Of a DNA stretch of 40,568 bases, positions 17,287 to 25,715 are shown one piece after another. Positions within the stretch are counted from its first letter, which is position 1. Each line of letters begins with the position of its first letter. A program made the translations under genes and the position numbers. The stretch is taken from positions 1 through 40,568 of the IMG/VR virus record IMGVR_UViG_3300032053_004770; one strand, given 5' to 3'. The stretch comes from a virus. The notes under the pieces were generated by a model. The model ran no database searches. It was given only the letters and a program-made list of their open reading frames with translations, and had not been told where the DNA came from.

Positions 17287-17373
17287 ATGGAAATTATGTT
17301 GATGCTTATAGTCTGCCTGTTGAGTATCATGGTATATGTAAATTGTATCAAAAAGATAGATAGTATAATATAA
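17287..17373 (+). CDS. Possible 28-residue membrane peptide
   Basis: A short frame right after gp21 with AAAGGA ~7 bases upstream. It encodes MEIMLMLIVCLLSIMVYV followed by a short polar end (NCIKKIDSII), that is, one hydrophobic helix. The composition and ribosome site favour a real peptide, but at this length chance is not excluded. Function unknown. Confidence 0.4.
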   Translation: MEIMLMLIVCLLSIMVYVNCIKKIDSII

Positions 17374-17405
17374 ATTTGATAAAATCATAATATTGTTATG
17401 GTGAG

Positions 17406-17413
17406 TATAAATA
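17406..17413 (+). promoter_or_regulatory. T4-type late promoter box (TATAAATA) before the scaffold/capsid genes
   Basis: TATAAATA with a predicted start near 17419. The leader contains AGGAGGGG (17427-17434) before ATG 17442. It would drive the Zn-ribbon protein, gp22 and gp23. Confidence 0.6.
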
Positions 17414-17441
17414 ATAATGACAAGTAGGAGGGGTAATTTAG

Positions 17442-17882
17442 ATGGGTAATGTAGAAGATAAAATTAAAACATGGTTGGATTCAAAGGACAAGAAGAAAGT
17501 CGATCCTAAAAAGATGAAGAAACTTCTATCCCCCTTCAAAGAAAGCAAACAACCTTTGAAAGAAGATTTTGAAGAGTTTGGTGATGAGAGCATTTATGAG
17601 AAGATGGAAAAATTGGTTTATAGTCTTGATCCAGATAAACTGGAAGATGAACAATTGATGCTTCGTGATGACATTGTAAGTTATTTGGAATCAGTAGGGG
17701 ATCAAGAAGAACCAGTTGAACCGGAAGATATAGATGATGAATTTGGTGAAGAACCAATGCTCGATCCTGAACCAGAGGAAATGTTCAATAAGTATGAAGG
17801 GACAAAACATGTATGTCCGAAATGCGGGAAACCACAAAAGGAAGATACAGATGGTAATTTAAAATACTGCCAAGGACACTAA
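17442..17882 (+). CDS. Acidic protein with C-terminal zinc ribbon, between gp21 and gp22
   Basis: 146 residues. A lysine-rich N-terminus (DKKKVDPKKMKK) is followed by a very acidic middle (~residues 40-125) and a C-terminal knuckle CPKCGKP with a further Cys near the end (YCQGH), which could bind zinc together with His. I know no T4 counterpart at this position. The location suggests a head core component; the neighbouring scaffold carries a similar CxKCG ribbon, which may indicate shared assembly or a common origin. Confidence 0.6.
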   Translation: MGNVEDKIKTWLDSKDKKKVDPKKMKKLLSPFKESKQPLKEDFEEFGDESIYEKMEKLVYSLDPDKLEDEQLMLRDDIVSYLESVGDQEEPVEPEDIDDEFGEEPMLDPEPEEMFNKYEGTKHVCPKCGKPQKEDTDGNLKYCQGH

Positions 17883-17910
17883 AAAGAAATACACAGGAGG
17901 AATATAACTA

Positions 17911-18822
17911 ATGTTGGTAGAACAATTATTGAAAGAATTAAATGTTGACAAACTCGATGAAGCAAAGCAAAAAGAAATTAAAGAAAAAGTCGATGGTATT
18001 GTCGATGTAAAGGCAAGAGAAAGAGCAGACGGTCTTCTAAAAGAAGAAAGGGAAAAACTATTAGAGGAATTTGAAGTTAAGTTTGAAGACTACAAGAAAG
18101 ACATTACATCAAAGTTTTCAAATTTCGTCGATTCAGTTATTGATGAAGAAATGGAAATTCCTGAAGTAGTTTTGAAGTATGCTCGTAAGGGTGAACTTTA
18201 TGATGAATTGATCGAACAGTTCAAAATCCGTTTAGGTCTTGATGAAGGTCTTTTGGATAAAGAAGTTCGTGACCTATTGAAAGAAGCAAAGGATGAAATT
18301 GAAAAATTAAGAACTGATGTCAACAAGTTGACTGGTGAAAAGATGGAATTGCTTGATGACAGTAAGAAAATGGCCGCACATATTTATTTGAGAAAGAAAT
18401 GTGATGGTCTGACAGAATCAGTGAGAACCAAGGTATTAGCATTGCTTGGTGATATTACTGAAAAAGAGGACATTGACAAAAAGTATGATTTGCTTGTCAA
18501 TGAGGAACTTGCAAAAGGAACAGAAACTCCAAAAGCAGAAGCAGAAACGGATCAGTTTGTATGTGATAAATGTGGTAATGTAATGACCACAAAAGGATCA
18601 CCTGGATCATGTTCAAAATGCGGTGGATCAATGAAACCTTTGCAGAATTTAACCCCGGCTGCCGATGCAGGACAGGGAAAGATGGAGTTGACGGATTCTC
18701 CTGAAATGAGAGAACCGAAACCGACAGATGGACCGCCTAACAGCATTGGAGAATCAACCGATGTTGCTTTCGAAAAGCAGAAAGAATCATGGTTGAAAAT
18801 GTTGAAAGAAAATAAGATATAA
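17911..18822 (+). CDS. 22: Prohead scaffold protein, T4 gp22 position, with zinc ribbon
   Basis: 303 residues with AGGAGG at 17895-17900. Residues 1-200 are highly charged and helical with coiled-coil character (KQKEIKEKVDGIV, KEAKDEIEKLRTDVNKLTGEK), as expected for the T4 gp22 scaffold that fills the prohead and is digested by gp21. Near residues 214-235 there is an unusual insertion, CDKCGNV...CSKCGGS, a four-Cys zinc ribbon. The C-terminus (FEKQKESWLKMLKENKI) looks like a capsid-contacting helix. The assignment rests on position between gp21 and gp23, size and composition. Confidence 0.75.
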   Translation: MLVEQLLKELNVDKLDEAKQKEIKEKVDGIVDVKARERADGLLKEEREKLLEEFEVKFEDYKKDITSKFSNFVDSVIDEEMEIPEVVLKYARKGELYDELIEQFKIRLGLDEGLLDKEVRDLLKEAKDEIEKLRTDVNKLTGEKMELLDDSKKMAAHIYLRKKCDGLTESVRTKVLALLGDITEKEDIDKKYDLLVNEELAKGTETPKAEAETDQFVCDKCGNVMTTKGSPGSCSKCGGSMKPLQNLTPAADAGQGKMELTDSPEMREPKPTDGPPNSIGESTDVAFEKQKESWLKMLKENKI

Positions 18823-18855
18823 TCGAAAAAAAGAAACATGGAGGAATTTAATAAA

Positions 18856-20082
18856 ATGGAATTGAAGGAATTAGTAAAAAAATGGAATGACATTCTCGTT
18901 GAGGGAAAGAAGATTAAATCTTCAAAAGTTGCAAAAGCAACAGCTCTTATGTTGGAGAATGAAAACAAATACTTGACTGAAACAGGAAACTATACACAGC
19001 CAGGTTTGACAAGAGATCCTGGGTATGCACATAGCGGTGATTTTCATCACATTGCTATCCCAATGGTAAGAAGAACCTTTCCCGAATTGATCGCACACGA
19101 AATCGTTGGTGTTCAGCCAATGACAGGTCCGGTTGGTTTGGCATTTGCTTTGAGATTCAGGGCTGGATCAACCTATTCAGGTTCAGGTCCACTTCCTACT
19201 CCTAATGTAAAAAATCTTGATGCTACAACATCATCTCTACCAGCAGATGAACTTGGATACAACAAGATGGATTCCAGTTATTCTGGATCAGCATTAACAA
19301 GCGCATATGAACTTTTGGGTTCAAATGTAACTGGTGATATTGGTCTTGGTGTAGGTGCAGGAACCGCAATCAAAGAAGTAAATATGACTGTTGAAAAAGC
19401 ACAGGTCGAAGCAAAGACCCGTAAACTAAGAAGCAGATGGTCATTAGAAGTAGCTCAGGATTTGAAGGCGATGCATGGTCTTGATCTTGAAGAAGAAATG
19501 TTGGACATTCTTGCGTATGAAATTACGGCAGAAATTGACCGTGAAATCATCACTGGAATTAATACTGTTGCCGTATCATCTGGTTGGGATTATAACAACC
19601 CCGCAGACGCAGACGGTCGTTGGCAGTCAGAAAAATACAGAACTCTGTATAACATGGTTGTCCGTAAAGCAAACTTGATCGCAGTATACACCCGTAGAGG
19701 AGCAGGTAACTTTGTAATCGCATCTCCTATGACATGCGCAGCATTGGAATCTTTGTCCTCATTCGTAATTCACCCAACCGATGGTGATATGAATACTTTG
19801 GTTGCCGGTGTATCAAAAATGGGTTCGCTTGATGGTCGTATCACTGTATTCAGAGACACATTCGCAACATCTGACTATTGCACAGTTGGTTACAAGGGCC
19901 CTTCAGAATATGATGCGGGTATTATTTATCTTCCTTATATTCAGTTGATGGTTAGCAAAACCATATTCGAACAGTCATTCCATCCAACCGTTGGATTGAT
20001 GAGCCGTTATGCTTTGCATTCACACATCTTTGGTGCGAACTTGTATTACAACAAGATCACTGTATTCAACCTACCCCAGTAA
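18856..20082 (+). CDS. 23: Major capsid protein, T4 gp23 type
   Basis: 408 residues from ATG 18856. An ATG at 18838 is rejected because the ribosome site GGAGG (18840-18844) lies just inside it and is correctly spaced for 18856. The gp23 signature is plain: IPMVRRTFPELIAHEIVGVQ, then MTGPVGLAFALRFR, later RSRWSLEVAQDLKAMHG and PSEYDAGIIYLPY. It is shorter than T4 gp23 (521), like other far-T4 capsids. A likely gp21 cut is after LTE at residue 42, which would remove the N-terminal delta piece; LVE at 16 is a second candidate. Codon usage here is richer in C-ending codons than in neighbours, fitting very high expression. Confidence 0.95.
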   Translation: MELKELVKKWNDILVEGKKIKSSKVAKATALMLENENKYLTETGNYTQPGLTRDPGYAHSGDFHHIAIPMVRRTFPELIAHEIVGVQPMTGPVGLAFALRFRAGSTYSGSGPLPTPNVKNLDATTSSLPADELGYNKMDSSYSGSALTSAYELLGSNVTGDIGLGVGAGTAIKEVNMTVEKAQVEAKTRKLRSRWSLEVAQDLKAMHGLDLEEEMLDILAYEITAEIDREIITGINTVAVSSGWDYNNPADADGRWQSEKYRTLYNMVVRKANLIAVYTRRGAGNFVIASPMTCAALESLSSFVIHPTDGDMNTLVAGVSKMGSLDGRITVFRDTFATSDYCTVGYKGPSEYDAGIIYLPYIQLMVSKTIFEQSFHPTVGLMSRYALHSHIFGANLYYNKITVFNLPQ

Positions 20083-20109
20083 ACTATATAGATAACTGAG
20101 TTCACATAG

Positions 20110-20143
20110 ACCCTTGTAGGTGAAAGCCTACGAGGGTTTTTTT
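20110..20143 (+). terminator. Rho-independent terminator after the capsid gene
   Basis: An 11-base stem (ACCCTTGTAGG / CCTACGAGGGT, one G-T wobble) with a six-base loop, followed by seven T. It separates the capsid operon from the terminase/PrkA operon. Confidence 0.92.
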
Positions 20144-20148
20144 ATTTT

Positions 20149-20156
20149 TATAAATA
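20149..20156 (+). promoter_or_regulatory. T4-type late promoter box (TATAAATA) before gp16/prkA
   Basis: TATAAATA immediately after the terminator, predicted start near 20162. A sigma70-type promoter follows within 12 bases, so the operon appears to have two overlapping promoter types. Confidence 0.55.
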
Positions 20157-20167
20157 CATTATATATG

Positions 20168-20196
20168 TTTACAATTTGTCAATTTTATGTTATACT
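20168..20196 (+). promoter_or_regulatory. Sigma70-type extended -10 promoter before gp16/prkA
   Basis: TTTACA (20168-20173), a 17-base spacer, and TATACT (20191-20196) preceded by TGT. Predicted start is near 20203, which leaves a short leader beginning close to the GAAGGA ribosome site of the gene at 20217. The same TATGTTATA(A/C)T string occurs at the 7739 promoter. Confidence 0.5.
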
Positions 20197-20216
20197 ATAT
20201 GAAGGAATTGGAAATT

Positions 20217-20768
20217 ATGCAGGAAATAAATGATAGTAAACTGAAAGAAGAATTTGGTTTAGAAGTCATTGATATTTCAGAAGAAATTGAAAAACCATCT
20301 TCAGGAATGCCAGTGTATCTTCCTGCCCGTGATCCCGCCCAAATTCTTTATAATAATATTGATAGGGCTAATCGCTTTCTTGATAGACTTGAAAGAAAAA
20401 TAGATGAAGATGACAGTATCGAATCAAGACAGGTTGAAGTCGCCGCAAAAATGTTGGATTCAATCACACAAGCCGCAGAAAGAATATTTACAACTCAATT
20501 AGAATATGATACACTCTCACTAAAGACTAAATTTTTGGATTTGAAACAAAGGGAACTTGATATAAAAGAAAAGATTGGTTTGTTGCAAAGTGGTGCCCCA
20601 AGAAGTCAGAATAATATTCTCATAGCAGATCGAGAATCTATTTTGCGAGTAATAAGGGAGAAATCCCAAGAGAAGGAAAAATTGTTATACGAAGGAGAGG
20701 TAAAGGAGAATGATAATGTCAATGCAGGAATATCGGCAGGTAATTCTGGAACAGAGGGAGAAGGTTGA
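20217..20768 (+). CDS. 16: Small terminase subunit, T4 gp16 type
   Basis: 183 residues (T4 gp16 is 164) from ATG 20217; upstream in-frame ATGs fall in the promoter or lack the GAAGGA spacing. The core (NIDRANRFLDRLERKI, RQVEVAAKMLDSITQAAERI) is the helical oligomerisation block of gp16-like proteins, followed by a charged coiled-coil-like region and a flexible Gly/Asn/Glu tail. gp16 regulates the packaging motor gp17. In most T4-like phages gp16 and gp17 are adjacent; here three other genes separate them. Its 3' end overlaps the next gene by 53 bases. Confidence 0.78.
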   Translation: MQEINDSKLKEEFGLEVIDISEEIEKPSSGMPVYLPARDPAQILYNNIDRANRFLDRLERKIDEDDSIESRQVEVAAKMLDSITQAAERIFTTQLEYDTLSLKTKFLDLKQRELDIKEKIGLLQSGAPRSQNNILIADRESILRVIREKSQEKEKLLYEGEVKENDNVNAGISAGNSGTEGEG

Positions 20769-22650
20769 TAATACCGAATGGGAAGGCTCTGTTCTTGATT
20801 ATTTACAAAAAGTAAAAGAAAATCCGAAAATTGCAAATTTTGCACCTGGAAGAATTTATGATATGATCGTAAATTATGGTGTTGAAGATGTTTCCCCTGA
20901 AGAAAAGATCAGGGGATATGAGGATTTGGTCAAATACAAATTCTTTTCAGGAAAGATTTATGGTAGTTATCAGGCTATCCATGATCTTATGAAATTCCTC
21001 AAAGCGTCTGCCCGTAGAACCGAAACAGGAAAACGTATCCTTATTATGGTTGGTCCTGTTAGTTCTGGTAAATCTACGATTGCTTCTCTTGTCAAAAGAG
21101 GATTGGAAAATGATCCTGTTGATAAATATGCAATCAAAAATTGTCCTATCAATGAAGAACCTCTTCATGTTATCCCAAAAGATGTAAGAGATTATTGGGA
21201 AAAAGAATTAGGGGTCAAAATTGAAGGAACCTTATGTCCTGTATGTTTACAGGAATATGAGAAAAAACATTGGGAAGAAATTCCTGTTTCCAAAATCAAA
21301 TTTTCTGAACAAAAGCGTGTTGGTATTGGAACATTTCAACCCTCTGATCCTAAGTCACAGGATATTTCTGAATTGATTGGTAGGGTCAATATGTCTAAAA
21401 TGACCCGCTTTGGTGAAACTGATCCGAGAGCATATCAGTTCAATGGTGAAATTCAAATCGCTAATGGTGGTTTGATCGAATACATTGAAATTCTGAAAGC
21501 GGATGTAAAATTCCATTATGTTCTTATCACCGCCGCACAGGAACAGGTTATCAAATCACCTGGATTTCCACAGATGTATATTGATACTTTGATTCTTGCT
21601 CATACTAACCAGACAGAGTATGATATTTTCAAAGCGGATAAAAAGAATGAGGCTCTTCATGATCGTATGTATCCGATTATGGTTCCTTGGAATGTCAAGG
21701 TAAGTGATGAAATCAAAATTTATCAAAAAATGATTTCAGAATCTGATTTCCGTAATATTCATATTTCACCAGGAGCATTGAAAGTAGCCGCTCAATTTGC
21801 TGTTCTTTCTCGCTTGAAACAATCAAATAAAATTTCTTCATTGGTTGAAAAGATGAGAATCTATGATGGAGAAATTAGTGAGGAAATGAAAAAACAAGAA
21901 GTTGATATAAAGGCTTTGCGTGAAGAAGGTCGTGTTCAAGGTGAAGGAATGTCAGGGGTATCTCCCCGTTTCATTATCAATGCTATAAATATTGCATTGG
22001 GAATGAAAGAGGAAAAAAAATGCGTTGATGCTATTGATATTCTTCGTGCATTACGCCAGAATTTTGATCATCATATTGGAGTCAATGATGAAGATAAGGT
22101 GAGATATATCAATCTTTTGGTAGGTGAAAAAGAATCTGTTGCTTATGAGTTCAAGCAGTTTGCAAAGAAAGAAGTAAATATGTCTTTCTTATCTGCATAC
22201 GATGAACAAGCGCAGACTTTGTTTGAAAATTATATGTCAAATGTTACTTCATATGTTCGTAAAGAAAAAGTAACCGATACTATTACAGGGGAAACAAGTG
22301 ATCCTGATGAAAAATTGATGAGGTCAATTGAAGAACCTATTGGGATTCCTGTTCCTTCGAAGGATGATTTTCGTAAAGGTATTTTTATTTACAAAGCAGG
22401 ACAATTGGAAAAACATTTACTCTTTACATTCAAAGATTATGGTCCTCTTCGTGAAGGTATCGAAAAGAAATTGATTCATGATCTCAAAAATGTTGTGTCC
22501 CTTACTATTGCGGATAGAACAGTATCCGATGATAAATCGAAAAGACGCAGGGGAACTGCAATCGCAAATCTACGAGAACACGGTTATTGCGATGAATGCG
22601 CTGGAAGATTGTTGAGTTTTGTCGGAGAAATACTTCGTAAAGAAAGTTAG
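20716..22650 (+). CDS. prkA: PrkA/YeaG-family AAA+ protein
   Basis: 644 residues, the length of cellular PrkA/YeaG proteins. ATG 20716 is chosen since AAAGGAG ends eight bases upstream. A Walker A motif, GPVSSGKST, lies at ~113-121, followed by the family block CPINEEPLHV, a CPVC knuckle at 174-177, GTFQPSDPKSQDISELIG, DPRAYQFNGE, ITAAQEQVIKSP and later EGMSGVSPR. The C-terminal PrkA domain is present (KQFAKKEVNM to the end). PrkA was described as a Ser kinase and more recently as a Lon-like ATP-dependent protease in Bacillus; it acts in stationary-phase and starvation responses. The gene overlaps the end of gp16, so translation is likely coupled. The three genes in order PrkA, YeaH, SpoVR match a conserved bacterial operon. 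Confidence 0.92.
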   Translation: MSMQEYRQVILEQREKVDNTEWEGSVLDYLQKVKENPKIANFAPGRIYDMIVNYGVEDVSPEEKIRGYEDLVKYKFFSGKIYGSYQAIHDLMKFLKASARRTETGKRILIMVGPVSSGKSTIASLVKRGLENDPVDKYAIKNCPINEEPLHVIPKDVRDYWEKELGVKIEGTLCPVCLQEYEKKHWEEIPVSKIKFSEQKRVGIGTFQPSDPKSQDISELIGRVNMSKMTRFGETDPRAYQFNGEIQIANGGLIEYIEILKADVKFHYVLITAAQEQVIKSPGFPQMYIDTLILAHTNQTEYDIFKADKKNEALHDRMYPIMVPWNVKVSDEIKIYQKMISESDFRNIHISPGALKVAAQFAVLSRLKQSNKISSLVEKMRIYDGEISEEMKKQEVDIKALREEGRVQGEGMSGVSPRFIINAINIALGMKEEKKCVDAIDILRALRQNFDHHIGVNDEDKVRYINLLVGEKESVAYEFKQFAKKEVNMSFLSAYDEQAQTLFENYMSNVTSYVRKEKVTDTITGETSDPDEKLMRSIEEPIGIPVPSKDDFRKGIFIYKAGQLEKHLLFTFKDYGPLREGIEKKLIHDLKNVVSLTIADRTVSDDKSKRRRGTAIANLREHGYCDECAGRLLSFVGEILRKES

Positions 22651-22654
22651 AACT

Positions 22655-22673
22655 AAGGGGTCATTGACCCCTT
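22655..22673 (+). terminator. Short hairpin between prkA and yeaH, possible attenuator
   Basis: AAGGGGT / ACCCCTT around CATTG, followed by ATAATTTTTA. The U tract is late and weak, so partial termination or an RNA stability element is more likely than a full stop. It starts four bases after the prkA stop codon. Confidence 0.5.
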
Positions 22674-22696
22674 ATAATTTTTAGAGGAGAATATTT

Positions 22697-24001
22697 ATGG
22701 CGATTGTTCCGCATGATTCTTGGGACTTGTCTGAAAAAGGAATGAAGGATGCCCAGAGACATAGAGAAAAAATAGATGATGCTATACGTAAAAATGTCAG
22801 AGATGTTATTGCTGATGAATCTATTATTACTCGAAAAGAAGGAAGAAAAGTAAAAATTCCTGTAAAGGGTCTTCGTGATTACAGGTTTGTTTACGGTATT
22901 CCAGAAAATCGCCAAGGGGGAATTGGTCAAGGAAAAGGAAAAGCAGGGGATGTTCTTGATGAAAAACAAGCGGGTAATGGAAATAAAGCAGGAAATCAAG
23001 CCGGTGAAGATTATATGGAAACCGAAGTTGATCTTGATTATCTTATCAAGATCATGTTTGATGAATTAGGTTTACCTTATATTGAAGAAAAAACAAAGAC
23101 TGAACATCTTGTTCCGAAGGGATGGAAGTTTGATACAATTTCGAAGGTGGGTATTCATCCCCGAATACATAAACATAGAACACTCAAAGAAGCAATCAAG
23201 AGAACGATGGAGTTTGCTTATGAGATTATTGAGGAAACTGGATGTACAGAAGATATTGCTTTAGCATCTCTTGAAGAAGCAAAGGGGGATTTACAAGTTG
23301 CAATTGAACTTGTAAAAACTGGAAATCTTACGCTAAAATCTCCTTCGGGTGCAATGTTTATTGAGGATGATGATCTTCGATTCAAACAAATTGAAGAAGA
23401 TATGGAAATTCATAGCAATGCGGCTGTAATTGCTGTTATGGATACTTCTGGTTCGATGACTTCAGATAAAAAATATCTTGCTCGTTCAATGTTGTTTTGG
23501 ATGGTTGAGTTTCTTCGAAAAGCATATAATAATGTTGCTATCAAATTTGTTGTCCATACAACCGATGCAAAGGTTGTAAGTGAAGAAGATTTTTTCAGAA
23601 AAGGGGAAGACGGGGGAACATACTGTCATACAGGACTTGATCTTGCAGATTATTTGATTGAAACAGAATTTCCTCTTGATACTTGGAATGTTTATGTAAT
23701 CTACATTTCTGATGGTGAAGATTTTGATTCGAATAAAACGATTGTTTCAATTCGTAAACTTGTTGATAGAAAAATCAATATGTTTGGATATATGGAACTT
23801 CAAGTTGATTCTGGATATGGGTTCAGCCCAGGTCAATCTTTACTTGGTTATATAACAAAAGCGTTTCCGTTTGATACTCATTCTGAACAAGGAACACAAT
23901 TTTATAAAAATGAAGAACTTCATATGTTGGCGGGAATAATAAAAAGCAGGGAACATGTTTATCCTGCATTGAAACATCTTCTCTTTGAGAAGAAGAAATA
24001 G
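22697..24001 (+). CDS. yeaH: YeaH/YhbH (DUF444) family protein with vWA-like domain
   Basis: 434 residues, similar to cellular YeaH (about 430), with AGGAG at 22684-22688. The N-terminus has the family pattern of a charged helix (RHREKIDDAIRKNVRDVIADESI) leading to VKIPVKGLRDYRF and a Gly/Lys/Gln-rich linker (~75-100). The C-terminal half is a von Willebrand A-like fold with a MIDAS motif DTSGSM at 249-254, then GGTYCHTGLDLADYLI and YISDGEDFD. In bacteria the gene accompanies prkA, and the proteins act in the same pathway; biochemical function is not established. The phage copy looks complete. Confidence 0.9.
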   Translation: MAIVPHDSWDLSEKGMKDAQRHREKIDDAIRKNVRDVIADESIITRKEGRKVKIPVKGLRDYRFVYGIPENRQGGIGQGKGKAGDVLDEKQAGNGNKAGNQAGEDYMETEVDLDYLIKIMFDELGLPYIEEKTKTEHLVPKGWKFDTISKVGIHPRIHKHRTLKEAIKRTMEFAYEIIEETGCTEDIALASLEEAKGDLQVAIELVKTGNLTLKSPSGAMFIEDDDLRFKQIEEDMEIHSNAAVIAVMDTSGSMTSDKKYLARSMLFWMVEFLRKAYNNVAIKFVVHTTDAKVVSEEDFFRKGEDGGTYCHTGLDLADYLIETEFPLDTWNVYVIYISDGEDFDSNKTIVSIRKLVDRKINMFGYMELQVDSGYGFSPGQSLLGYITKAFPFDTHSEQGTQFYKNEELHMLAGIIKSREHVYPALKHLLFEKKK

Positions 24002-24011
24002 GGGAAAAAAG

Positions 24012-25616
24012 ATGACACATGAAGACCTTCAACGGTTGATAAAAATTGAAGATAGGATAAATCAGATTGCGGTCGGAATGGGATTGAAACCTTGTCCTAT
24101 TGAATGGGATGTTGTGCCTCCCCCAAAGATGTTAGAAATTATGGCTTACCGTGGACCAACACAAGTTTCTTCTTGGAAATTTGGAAGAGATTATGAGAAA
24201 ATTAGAACCATGTATGAACATGGTGACTCTATTCCAATGGAAGTTGTTATCAATGATTGTCCTGCGAGAGCATATTTGATGAACTCAAATCCTCTTGCTG
24301 TTCAAGCATTGGTCATGGCTCATGTTGTCGGTCATGTACATTTTTTTACAATGAATAAATGGTTCAAGAATAATAGAAGAGATATTATTGGTTTGCTTGC
24401 GGATGCTTATGTTCGTTTCAATGAATATGAAAGGCTTTATGGTTATGATGCGGTTGAAAAAACTGTAGATGCGGCACATGCTCTTCAATTTCATTCTGAT
24501 CCATTTTATAATGAATCGGAAGAGGCTGCTCGACAAAGAGTTTATGAACAAAAAAGAGTTTCTCTAAGAAAAACAAAGCACGAATTTAATGATCTTACAA
24601 TAGGTGTTTCTGAAATTGAAGAAAAAAAAGAAGTGGAACATATAAATTCTAAAATTTGGCAGGAATTGAGAATGAAAACCCCTGTTGAACCAGTTGAAGA
24701 TATATTGAGATATGTTATTGATAATTCAAGATATCTTGATAATTGGCAGAAAGATATTCTGGAAACTTTAAGAACGGAAGGTCAATATTATTGGCCTATT
24801 ATTAAAACTAAAGTGATGAACGAAGGATATGCCACTTGGATTCATGAACAAATTATATCTCAATTATTTGTTGAGGATGTTCTTACAACTGATGAACATG
24901 GTCAATATAATTATGCTAATTCACTTGTAACTGCAAAATTGAGAATGACTATGAATCCTTATCTTGTTGGTAGGGAAATGTGGAAAGATATAAAGGAAAG
25001 ATGGGATAAGGGTCGTTATGGAACTGAATATGATAATTGTACCGATTATGTTCAAAAAGAAGCATGGGATACAAAAGAAATGAAAGGTATGGAAAAAGTA
25101 AATTCTGTTCTTGAAACATATACTGATTGGTTTTTTATGCAGGATTTTATGACTAATAAACTTATTGATGATTTGGATATGTATATTTATCAAAAAGTTA
25201 GACAGGGTGATATTGAAAAATGGGTTAGAACAGATCATACAATTGAACAAATACGAAAAATTATTGTAACAAGTTTTTCGTATAGTGGTATTCCAAAGAT
25301 TGAAATTATCAATGGAAATTATGATGGAAATGGATCATTGCTTATGATCCATTCAAATGATGATCTTCGTCTTGATGAAAAGTATTGTATTGAAACCTTG
25401 AAACATATTTACTTTTTATGGGGTAGACCCGTTATGTTGAGATGTAAAGTGGGCCCTGGAAAGGGACAAGATGCAATTTATAAAGTAGACGCTAAAGGTG
25501 TTGATACTGTAGATAAAGATGGGGGTTCAAGTTTAATGAAAAAGAAATCTAAATCAACCAACCTTACATATTTCAATCCGATGTTGAGCCAAGAAAAAAT
25601 TATCATTCTCCAATAA
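24012..25616 (+). CDS. spoVR: SpoVR/YcgB family protein
   Basis: 534 residues, near the length of cellular SpoVR/YcgB (about 500). ATG 24012 follows AGGGG at 24000-24004; an upstream in-frame ATG would run into the preceding gene. Family blocks are clear: PPPKMLEIMAYRGPTQVSSWKFGRDYEK, then VINDCPARAYLMNSNPLAVQALVMAHV and a His-rich motif AHVVGHVHFF near 103-112 that could bind metal; later EGYATWIHEQI and NPYLVGREMWKDI. SpoVR affects spore cortex in Bacillus; in non-sporulating bacteria it belongs with prkA and yeaH in stress response. It closes the three-gene set and is followed by a terminator. Confidence 0.9.
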   Translation: MTHEDLQRLIKIEDRINQIAVGMGLKPCPIEWDVVPPPKMLEIMAYRGPTQVSSWKFGRDYEKIRTMYEHGDSIPMEVVINDCPARAYLMNSNPLAVQALVMAHVVGHVHFFTMNKWFKNNRRDIIGLLADAYVRFNEYERLYGYDAVEKTVDAAHALQFHSDPFYNESEEAARQRVYEQKRVSLRKTKHEFNDLTIGVSEIEEKKEVEHINSKIWQELRMKTPVEPVEDILRYVIDNSRYLDNWQKDILETLRTEGQYYWPIIKTKVMNEGYATWIHEQIISQLFVEDVLTTDEHGQYNYANSLVTAKLRMTMNPYLVGREMWKDIKERWDKGRYGTEYDNCTDYVQKEAWDTKEMKGMEKVNSVLETYTDWFFMQDFMTNKLIDDLDMYIYQKVRQGDIEKWVRTDHTIEQIRKIIVTSFSYSGIPKIEIINGNYDGNGSLLMIHSNDDLRLDEKYCIETLKHIYFLWGRPVMLRCKVGPGKGQDAIYKVDAKGVDTVDKDGGSSLMKKKSKSTNLTYFNPMLSQEKIIILQ

Positions 25617-25640
25617 TGAAAAAACTCTCCGGCTCACGAC

Positions 25641-25675
25641 CCCAATATAGTAATATATTGGGGTTTTCTTTTTTC
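25641..25675 (+). terminator. Rho-independent terminator after spoVR
   Basis: A 10-base perfect stem (CCCCAATATA / TATATTGGGG) with loop GTAA, followed by TTTTCTTTTTT. It isolates the gp16-prkA-yeaH-spoVR unit from gp17. Confidence 0.9.
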
Positions 25676-25715
25676 TGGACAATCCTCTGATATAAATAAT
25701 ATAGTAATATATTGG
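25645..25715 (+). repeat. 18-base direct repeat shared by terminator and gp17 leader
   Basis: AATATAGTAATATATTGG occurs at 25645-25662, forming the inner terminator hairpin, and again at 25698-25715, just downstream of the late promoter box and touching the ribosome site GGAGGA. Each copy is itself a small inverted repeat (AATATA-GTAA-TATATT). Confidence 0.85.
25691..25698 (+). promoter_or_regulatory. T4-type late promoter box (TATAAATA) before gp17
   Basis: TATAAATA after the spoVR terminator, predicted start near 25704, leader with GGAGGA (25714-25719) before ATG 25729. Confidence 0.6.

Noticed and set aside
18793-18823. TTGAAA-19-TATAAT before the capsid gene
   Set aside because: The spacer is too long and it lies in gp22 coding sequence; left as a weak possibility.
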